Below, one piece after another: positions 41,275 to 46,871 of a DNA stretch of 46,871 nucleotides (position 1 is the first letter of the stretch; the number at the start of each line of letters is the position of its first letter). The position numbers and the translations under genes are program-made. This DNA comes from Chitinophagales bacterium (GTDB lineage: Bacteria > Bacteroidota > Bacteroidia > Chitinophagales > UBA2359). Under the pieces are notes generated by a model. The model saw nothing but the letters and a program-made list of their open reading frames with translations, was not told where the DNA came from and searched no databases. The stretch spans positions 1 to 46,871 of the forward strand of contig JAHDEE010000020.1 in NCBI GenBank assembly GCA_020629005.1, given 5' to 3'.

Positions 41275-42402
41275 CTAAGTATTGATCATGAGCGGCATAA
41301 CCAACATGACCAATTCCCCACTACTGTTGTCATTCGCTGGTACTACAAGACAAGCTCGGCTTGGATGAGAAAGCTTCAGATGTACTTGACTAGATCCCAC
41401 CGAATTCAAAAGCTCAAGAAGATAGCGAGCGTTGAAGGCTATCTGCATGTTTTCTCCTTCGTACTCGCAAGACATGGTTTCATGCGCCTCGTTAGAGAAG
41501 TCCAAATCTTGAGCAGACAGTCGAAGTACTTCTCCCTGAATGTCCAGAATCACCTGATAGGTGCTTCGGCTTGAGAATATCGAGATACGTTTTATCGCAC
41601 TCTGGAAATCCGCTTGATCTACAGTCAGCAGATGTGGATTATTTGAGGGAATTACGGTATTGTAATCCGGATAGGTACCCGCGATGAGTCTAGAATCCAG
41701 TTTGATGCCGTCGAAAGAGAAGAACACGTTCTTTTCCCCCCAACCGATGTTCACTTTGGCATTTTCTCCGCCCTCAGCATTTGCCAACGCGTTTTTCAAT
41801 AGGTTCATCGCTTTCTTAGGAACGATGAAGCTATTGCTTTTTCCATTTGTAATTTCGTGGCTAAACTTCACAAGTTTATGGGCATCTGTGGCTACGAATG
41901 TGATTTTACTTTCTTCCAGATCAAAATAGATCCCTGTCATTTGAGGGCGCAGTTCGTCATTGCTGGCTGCAAACAATGTCTTGTTGATAGCCAAAGTCAT
42001 GACATCCAGATCTAAGTCTATATTGTCATCTCCATCCATTTGTTGTCTAGGTGGAAATTCCTCAGCGCTCTCCGCTGCTAGTTTGTAAATTCCATTTTGA
42101 GTTTGAATTGTAACTGCTAGTGTCTGTTCCTCTACTTCAATCGTGATTGGTTGTTCCGCTAAAATCTTAATGATATCGTTGAAAATCTTAGATGGAATAG
42201 CGACTCTTCCTTCGCGTTCCATGTTGACTGTGATAGTAGAACTTATTGATGTCTCAAGGTCGGAAGCGGAAATTGTTAATCGATCTCCAGCAAGCTCAAA
42301 CAGAAAGTCCTGCAAGATTGGTATTACGGTGTTATTGCTAATGACACCACTTACAATTTGAACCTGTTTGATAAGTGCTGAGGTGGAAACGGTGAATTTC
42401 AT
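41275..42402 (-). CDS. dnaN: DNA polymerase III beta subunit (sliding clamp)
   Basis: 375 residues, three repeated clamp domains, starting MKFTVSTSALIKQVQIVSGV and ending in the family's VVPANDNSSGELVMLVMPLM pattern. Dimeric ring that holds polymerase III and other enzymes on DNA. It is last of three leftward genes (mnmG, Ig-like lipoprotein, dnaN) with a 75-bp gap before it. dnaA is not in the window. Confidence 0.96.
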   Translation of the reverse strand: MKFTVSTSALIKQVQIVSGVISNNTVIPILQDFLFELAGDRLTISASDLETSISSTITVNMEREGRVAIPSKIFNDIIKILAEQPITIEVEEQTLAVTIQTQNGIYKLAAESAEEFPPRQQMDGDDNIDLDLDVMTLAINKTLFAASNDELRPQMTGIYFDLEESKITFVATDAHKLVKFSHEITNGKSNSFIVPKKAMNLLKNALANAEGGENAKVNIGWGEKNVFFSFDGIKLDSRLIAGTYPDYNTVIPSNNPHLLTVDQADFQSAIKRISIFSSRSTYQVILDIQGEVLRLSAQDLDFSNEAHETMSCEYEGENMQIAFNARYLLELLNSVGSSQVHLKLSHPSRACLVVPANDNSSGELVMLVMPLMINT

Positions 42403-42477
42403 ATGTAGGTGTAATTTGACTGCAAGTTACGGATATAATCCTCTATGTGGTCAACCCATTTTTGTACCAATTTGCTG

Positions 42478-44103
42478 TCACTCCACTTTTATTTCGTACT
42501 CCGAATCCCAGTTTGGCTTGACCGAAATGCCCTTGAAGAATAGAATACCTTCAGGCTGACTTTTGAGAAGCAGGTCGCCGCTATCCCATTGCAGATTTTG
42601 GTTCTCATCCTTGCAGACACGCAATTCATAAGACCCCGGCTCTAAGTAATTGAATTGCAAGGTAGTATCTGTAATTGCAGCCTTTTCGATCATATGTCCT
42701 TTGCTATTGTGCAATTGATAAAACAGTGAGCTTGTATCTGGTCGTCCTGAAAGCAATAGTATCAGGTTGCCATATGATTCGAGAGATCGACTTTTCAAAG
42801 AAAATTTCAGCGTATCATTTTCCTTGCCAAAATAATCTGTAATACCGCCAGGATAGACTATAACATTGTACACGCTGTCTGCCTCCCATGGGTAGGACAC
42901 AGAACATGTTGAGGTATGCAATTCTTCCAATTCGACAGACGCATTCAGTTTGATACTGTCTTTATACAACTCGAACTTTTCGGGATTCACCGATTCAAGA
43001 GGATGATTAGCTGTGAGTATCAAAGGAGTCTTATAGGGCAAAGAGTGCACCGCCGCTCCCTTCTGAGAATTTTGAACTTTGAGCTTTAGGCCTTTTCCAA
43101 GTTCGGGTGAAATCGTCTTTTTGAACTTGACCGTATCCGCTTCCAGGTCCTGGGCCTTGACAACCAGTGTAATTTTCGGCGGATGTATCTCCTTGTACCA
43201 GAGGGAAATAGTGTCATTTTCTGTCGAGTATTTGAAGATATGGTTATCCGATTCAAATAAGCTATCAAGCACCAACACTTCAGGATCGATTAAGGGCTTA
43301 CTGTAAATTACCTCACAGCGACCATACTCTTCATGCTTTTTAGATAGCTGCTTCGGCTTCTCTTTTCCTTCATTGAATAGCCGAAGCTGTAAATTGTGAT
43401 TGGCAGTAGAATCATTAACTACCAGCAAGGAGTCCAAAAAAGCAATTGATTCCGCATTATCATCAAAGAGATAATTGTTGTTCAAATCTTCAAGGCCGTA
43501 CAGTAAATAATTCCCGGACTTGATGTGTTCGATTCTGAAGTTGCCAGCCTTATCTGTCCTCGCAAGGTAATCCGGCGTTCGTTTATAGAGTAGGGAATCA
43601 GCCTCAGAATCATGATGGTAAAGACTGACATAAACATCCTCCTTAGCTGCTCCTGTCGATGCCTCGATCAAATTCCCCATAACGAATAAGGAATCGATTT
43701 GATCGCCGGTCGAGAATACGAATTTCAAGCCCGTGGCAGGATTGCCTTCATTGTTGTCGACAATTGATCTGCCGAAATCAACAGTATAAGTTATGTTATC
43801 TTTCAAAGGTTCTTCAAAGGTGAGGACTACCGCTTTCCTCTTTAGAACGACCTTTGGTTTGTTAGCCATAAAGGGACTGATGAACAGTTCCTTTTCCACA
43901 TCCTTGAGTTGCACAAACTCATCAAACTCCAGGCGAATTTCGTTGCCTTCAAAGTTCAGGCTTTTGTCTTTAGGACTTGAGGCAAGGATTGATGGTGGCG
44001 TTGTGTCTTTTGGACCTCCTGTTGGGCGAACCTCCTTTGCACAGCCTGCAGCAATGCATAGTAGCAAGAGTACAAGCAGGTATTTGATGCCAAAGTTCTT
44101 CAC
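42478..44103 (-). CDS. Lipoprotein with N-terminal Ig-like (Big_5) domain
   Basis: 541 residues; lipoprotein signal LLVLLLLCIAAGCAKEVRP. The Ig-like domain follows directly (GGPKDTTPPSILASSPKDKS, then IRLEFDEFVQLKDV), the Big_5/SbsA type, and a carboxypeptidase-regulatory-like segment (IEASTGAAKEDVYVSLYHHD, DKAGNFRIEHIKSGNYLLYG) comes next. The C-terminus repeats the latter theme (LEPGSYELRVCKDENQNLQW). A common Bacteroidota surface or periplasmic lipoprotein without known activity. It starts 20 bp after mnmG and is probably co-transcribed with it. Confidence 0.88.
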   Translation of the reverse strand: MKNFGIKYLLVLLLLCIAAGCAKEVRPTGGPKDTTPPSILASSPKDKSLNFEGNEIRLEFDEFVQLKDVEKELFISPFMANKPKVVLKRKAVVLTFEEPLKDNITYTVDFGRSIVDNNEGNPATGLKFVFSTGDQIDSLFVMGNLIEASTGAAKEDVYVSLYHHDSEADSLLYKRTPDYLARTDKAGNFRIEHIKSGNYLLYGLEDLNNNYLFDDNAESIAFLDSLLVVNDSTANHNLQLRLFNEGKEKPKQLSKKHEEYGRCEVIYSKPLIDPEVLVLDSLFESDNHIFKYSTENDTISLWYKEIHPPKITLVVKAQDLEADTVKFKKTISPELGKGLKLKVQNSQKGAAVHSLPYKTPLILTANHPLESVNPEKFELYKDSIKLNASVELEELHTSTCSVSYPWEADSVYNVIVYPGGITDYFGKENDTLKFSLKSRSLESYGNLILLLSGRPDTSSLFYQLHNSKGHMIEKAAITDTTLQFNYLEPGSYELRVCKDENQNLQWDSGDLLLKSQPEGILFFKGISVKPNWDSEYEIKVE

Positions 44104-44123
44104 AGTCTCCCCTCCCCTCTCCT

Positions 44124-45983
44124 TTACCTTCCAAGATGAACCATCAGCACCGATACGTCTGCGGGAGAAACCCCACTGATTCGACTTGCTTGCCCGAGTG
44201 TTCTCGGTTTTACCTTTCGCAATTTCTCCCGAGCTTCTGCGGACAAAGAAGGCAGTCGTTCATAGTCAAAGTCGCCATTGAGCTTTATGTTTTCGAGGGT
44301 CTTCATTCGTTCGGCATTCTCTTTCTCTTTAGCGATATAGGAAGCATATTTTGCAGTAATCTCCGCCTGCTGGATCGCCTTATCCGAAAATTCATTGAAC
44401 ATTTCCTTGATTCTATCAACGCTCAACAAATCCTGCATATTGAGTTCTGGCCTAAGTAAAAGATTCAAGAGTTTGAATTTGTGAGGAATCTCCGGCGTGC
44501 CTTTCTCCGCGAGTGTTCCATTGATCTCCTCCGGCAGTATGCTCTCTTTGGCTAAAAGTCTGCGAATAGCTGCCAGATCCTCCTCCTGCTTTTCTACGCT
44601 TGATAGGCGGGCATCATCTGCCAGTCCGATACTAGCTCCTATCCTGGTAAGTCTCAAATCTGCATTATCCTGTCTCAACAACAACCTATATTCCGCTCGG
44701 GAAGTGAACATGCGATATGGCTCCTCAGTGCCCTTGTTGATTAGATCATCGATCAGAACGCCGATATAGGCTTCAGATCGCGACAAAATCAATGGCTCCT
44801 CTTCCTTGATGGCCCGATGAGCGTTGATGCCGGCGATCATGCCTTGACAAGCTGCCTCTTCATATCCAGTGGTACCGTTGATCTGTCCTGCAAAAAACAG
44901 ATTCTTAACCAACTTGGTCTCCAGACTTTGTCCCAACTGTGTCGGAGGAAAGTAATCATACTCGATCGCATAGCCAGGTCTAAACATGCGCACCTCCTTA
45001 AAACCTGGTATTAGCCTCATGGCTTCATACTGCACATCTTCCGGCAAAGAAGTCGAAAAGCCATTTACATAAATTTCCACGGTATCCCATCCCTCAGGCT
45101 CTACAAATATTTGATGGCGGTCTCTCTCAGCAAACCGATCAATCTTATCCTCGATCGATGGGCAATACCTTGGCCCCAGTCCTCTGATACGACCATTAAA
45201 CATCGGAGATCGATCAAAGCCCTGCTTCAACATATCGTGTACTGCAGGATTGGTATAGGTGATATGACAGGCTCTTTGTTCCTTAGGAATACTTGTGTCC
45301 TTAAAGGAGAATCTTCCTTTTGGCTCATCCCCCGGCTGTGCCTCCATCTCTGAGTAGTCTAATGATCGCCCATCCACTCTGGGTGGTGTCCCGGTTTTCA
45401 TTCGCCCGGACTCAAAGCCCAAATCCACCAATTGCTCTGTCAAGCCTGTTGATGCTTTCTCCCCTACTCTACCTCCTCCAAATTGCTTTTCGCCAATGTG
45501 AATAAGACCGTTTAGAAATGTACCGTTGGTTAGCACCACTGCCCGTGCCCTAATGGCTAAACCAAGGCTGGTCTTTACTCCGACAACCTGCCCCTTCTCA
45601 ACCAAAAGTTCTTTCACCATCTCCTGCCAGAAGTGTACATTTTCCGTTTCCTCCAACATTGCTCTCCACTTAGCCGCAAAGATCATTCGGTCGTTCTGTG
45701 TCCTTGGACTCCACATAGCAGGTCCTTTTGAGCGATTGAGCATTCTAAACTGTATCATGCTCTCATCGGAAACAATGCCGCTATAACCTCCTAAGGCATC
45801 TACCTCTCGTACTATTTGCCCCTTAGCAACCCCACCCATTGCAGGATTGCAAGACATCTGACCTATCGTTTGCAGATTCATGGTAACCAACAATACTTTG
45901 GACCCCATATTTGCGGCTGCGGCTGCGGCCTCACAACCTGCATGGCCCGCTCCTACCACTATTACATCATAATCTTGAAACAT
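44124..45983 (-). CDS. mnmG: tRNA uridine-5-carboxymethylaminomethyl modification enzyme MnmG
   Basis: 619 residues, normal length. FAD loop GAGHAGCEAA (11-20), the family signature GPRYCPSIEDKIDRF with the reactive cysteine, GQINGTTGYEEAACQG, and the C-terminal helical domain that binds MnmE and tRNA. With MnmE it installs the cmnm5 group on wobble uridine. In many bacteria mnmG (gidA) sits beside parAB and the replication origin; here parS-type sites lie just upstream. A -7 box TAGCTTTG is at 46007-46014. Confidence 0.97.
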   Translation of the reverse strand: MFQDYDVIVVGAGHAGCEAAAAAANMGSKVLLVTMNLQTIGQMSCNPAMGGVAKGQIVREVDALGGYSGIVSDESMIQFRMLNRSKGPAMWSPRTQNDRMIFAAKWRAMLEETENVHFWQEMVKELLVEKGQVVGVKTSLGLAIRARAVVLTNGTFLNGLIHIGEKQFGGGRVGEKASTGLTEQLVDLGFESGRMKTGTPPRVDGRSLDYSEMEAQPGDEPKGRFSFKDTSIPKEQRACHITYTNPAVHDMLKQGFDRSPMFNGRIRGLGPRYCPSIEDKIDRFAERDRHQIFVEPEGWDTVEIYVNGFSTSLPEDVQYEAMRLIPGFKEVRMFRPGYAIEYDYFPPTQLGQSLETKLVKNLFFAGQINGTTGYEEAACQGMIAGINAHRAIKEEEPLILSRSEAYIGVLIDDLINKGTEEPYRMFTSRAEYRLLLRQDNADLRLTRIGASIGLADDARLSSVEKQEEDLAAIRRLLAKESILPEEINGTLAEKGTPEIPHKFKLLNLLLRPELNMQDLLSVDRIKEMFNEFSDKAIQQAEITAKYASYIAKEKENAERMKTLENIKLNGDFDYERLPSLSAEAREKLRKVKPRTLGQASRISGVSPADVSVLMVHLGR

Positions 45984-46006
45984 GATTTTGCCTAATTAAA
46001 TGCCCA

Positions 46007-46014
46007 CAAAGCTA
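46007..46014 (-). promoter_or_regulatory. -7 element TAGCTTTG of mnmG
   Basis: A perfect TAnnTTTG box on the minus strand, 23 bp before the mnmG ATG. No clear -33 TTG at the usual distance. Confidence 0.6.
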
Positions 46015-46113
46015 CTCAAATTTGACCCGTTTGCAGCATTATTGCGCCAAGTCGCCTAATGGTATTCAGAAGTGGTATATGGGATATAGGATTTAATGAA
46101 GCTCAGTGTGACA

Positions 46114-46141
46114 GAGCAAAGAGCAAAGAGCAAAGAGCAAA
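46114..46141 (+). repeat. Tandem heptamer GAGCAAA x4
   Basis: Four perfect copies of GAGCAAA in a row, directly followed by GATAAAG. A microsatellite-like stretch upstream of mnmG; it lies in no credible gene, so phase variation of a protein is not suggested. Confidence 0.9.
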
Positions 46142-46167
46142 GATAAAGGTGCAAGGAAGTAAGTCCC

Positions 46168-46183
46168 AGTTCCACCCGGAACA
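46168..46183. other. Degenerate parS-like palindrome
   Basis: AGTTCCACCCGGAACA keeps both GTTCCAC/GGAAC arms of parS but has CC in place of the central GT. Probably a weak or decayed ParB site; listed because it belongs to a cluster. Confidence 0.35.
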
Positions 46184-46208
46184 AGGCAATGTTGTAGCAG
46201 AGCAACAG

Positions 46209-46224
46209 AGTTCCACGTGGAACG
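46209..46224. other. parS-like ParB binding site
   Basis: AGTTCCACGTGGAACG contains the perfect 14-bp palindrome GTTCCACGTGGAAC, matching 14 of the 16 bases of the symmetric parS form. It lies 226 bp upstream of the mnmG start codon. Confidence 0.65.
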
Positions 46225-46266
46225 TACAACAGTGATAATGTCCATGCCATCCTAGATGAAGAAACA

Positions 46267-46281
46267 TGTTCACGAGGAACA
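46267..46281. other. Degenerate parS-like site
   Basis: TGTTCACGAGGAACA resembles parS with one base missing and one changed. Low confidence by itself. Confidence 0.3.
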
Positions 46282-46395
46282 GCTGAAAAAAAGCATCAGA
46301 GGCCTACTGAGCAATAAACGGAAAACCTCAGCTAACCGATGCCCGCTAGCTTGGTTTGTCGTAAGTCTCTGTTTTGTAGACAAAGCATTCTATAA

Positions 46396-46572
46396 GGAGC
46401 GAAGCCATCACCATCGCGTCATCGGGCTCCCTGCTGTCCGCTATAATGCGGGCACTATGCAGGAGCTTCGCTGCTCCAGCGGGCGGGTCTTGCTAATGCA
46501 GCCCCGCCCGCTGGGCGCTCAGTCCCCTGCATAGCACCCGCATTCCGCTACCATCAGGGCTATTTTGCCAAT
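46396..46572 (-). repeat. Structured intergenic repeat, copy E
   Basis: On the minus strand it begins with GGCAAAATAGCCC and ends GCTTCGCTCC (46396 onward). Outer stem 46526-46544 with 46445-46463 pairs at all 19 positions, with the same tandem T-G/G-T wobble as copies A and C. The inner stem is a perfect 12-bp CCAGCGGGCGGG (46476-46487) with CCCGCCCGCTGG (46503-46514), with a 15-base loop unlike that of the other copies, and a small GGAGC/GCTCC hairpin follows on the minus strand. The 3' part shares CGGACAGC and ACGCGATGGT with copy A. Confidence 0.75.
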
Positions 46573-46617
46573 GAGCTCCTCCGCGCTACCATTACGCCTT
46601 GTAGGATTTGGGATCAC

Positions 46618-46774
46618 GGATTACAGCCTACAGATTCGAATCCCGACGCCCGGCGTGACGCCCCCAGTCGCGCCGTCAACTTGGCTAGCACCAGCTCAGT
46701 TGGTGAAAAATCGGCGTGGGGATTACAGGCTGCGGATTCGAACCCAATGCCCGGTGTGACGCACCGTCGCGCCG
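46618..46774 (+). repeat. Diverged direct repeat units in the non-coding tail
   Basis: Two units of 55-58 bp, 46618-46675 and 46720-46774, share GGATTACAG, GATTCGAA, GCCCGG, GTGACGC and TCGCGCCG. A linked piece, AGCTCAGTTGGTGAAAAATC (46693-46712), recurs near the window end as AGCTCGGTTGGCGATAAATC (46847-46866), giving a period of about 154 bp. The pieces resemble tRNA D- and T-arm sequence, but no acceptor, anticodon or T stem can be built. The array runs off the window. Confidence 0.6.
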
Positions 46775-46811
46775 ATCGCTTGCTTAATAATAAGTCTCTG
46801 TTTTGCACGAG

Positions 46812-46827
46812 TGTTTCACGTGGAACA
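46812..46827. other. parS site (ParB binding site)
   Basis: The minus strand reads TGTTCCACGTGAAACA, a full match to the widely conserved chromosomal parS consensus TGTTNCACGTGAAACA. ParB loads here to organise and segregate the origin region. parA and parB themselves are not in the window. Confidence 0.85.
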
Positions 46828-46871
46828 TCTGCCTTTTCGCGCTGACAGCTCGGTTGGCGATAAATCGGTGT

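Noticed and set aside
46114-46141. Possible CRISPR-like array
   Set aside because: Heptamers are directly adjacent with no spacers; a simple tandem repeat.
46056-46250. 64-codon hydrophobic frame on the minus strand
   Set aside because: It crosses the GAGCAAA tandem repeat and the parS palindrome; the low-complexity translation comes from the repeat.
46256-46534. 92-codon frame upstream of and inside copy E
   Set aside because: Runs through the stems of copy E; no domain or homology pattern.
46565-46808. Possible tRNA genes from GATTCGAA and GCTCAGTTGG motifs
   Set aside because: No acceptor, anticodon or T stems can be paired, so not functional tRNAs.

Overview
The window looks like an origin-proximal piece of a Bacteroidota chromosome, probably of the Saprospiria or a neighbouring class (the class is a guess). 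Support comes from several genes preceded by the Bacteroidota -7 element TAnnTTTG, a type IX secretion sorting domain, Bacteroidota-typical families (DUF2480, DUF4292, DUF4837, PorT-like barrel, GbsR, EF-G2-like factor) and few Shine-Dalgarno sequences. No rRNA, CRISPR array, transposase or phage gene was seen.

Layout. 1-4.9 kb: copy A of a structured repeat, an EF-G paralog that lacks the catalytic histidine, small exported or cytosolic proteins and an outer-membrane barrel. 5.4-9.9 kb: a fatty-acid beta-oxidation locus (TetR regulator, fadN-like fusion enzyme, thiolase) with two matching operator palindromes. 10-11.7 kb: a toxin-antitoxin island (frameshifted DUF4160, DUF2442, mazE, mazF), repeat copy B and tRNA-Asn with its terminator. 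11.8-24.7 kb: housekeeping and envelope genes (PfkB kinase, gamma-carboxylase-like HTTM protein, D-2-hydroxyacid dehydrogenase, MscL, DUF1573, a T9SS kelch protein, CNNM/CorC protein, PpiD-like foldase, DUF2480, lytic transglycosylase). 24.8-26.9 kb: a two-gene cassette (Arf/MglA-like GTPase plus two-helix membrane protein) bracketed by repeat copies C and D in opposite orientation. 26.9-41.2 kb: cyclophilin lipoprotein, GbsR regulator, then a mostly co-directional cell-envelope run (flippase, dut, nucleotidyltransferase, TPR, DUF4292, EnvC-like, TatA, GatA, LysM transglycosylase, DUF4837). 41.3-46.0 kb: mnmG, an Ig-like lipoprotein and dnaN, all leftward. 46.0-46.9 kb: non-coding DNA with a parS site plus parS-like sites, repeat copy E and other repeats.

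Most unusual signals: (1) a family of about 180-bp GC-rich intergenic elements with a conserved fold. Copies A and C are 97/104 identical over the core, and four of the seven differences form two compensatory base-pair changes in the long stem, while copies B and E keep the fold with different stem sequences. This suggests selection for RNA or DNA structure, not for protein. (2) The GTPase/two-TM cassette framed by two such elements. (3) parS-type sites beside mnmG and near dnaN, pointing to the origin region. (4) An EF-G2-like factor with DTPGY in place of DTPGH. Everything here was read by eye; no alignment, folding or database search was run.
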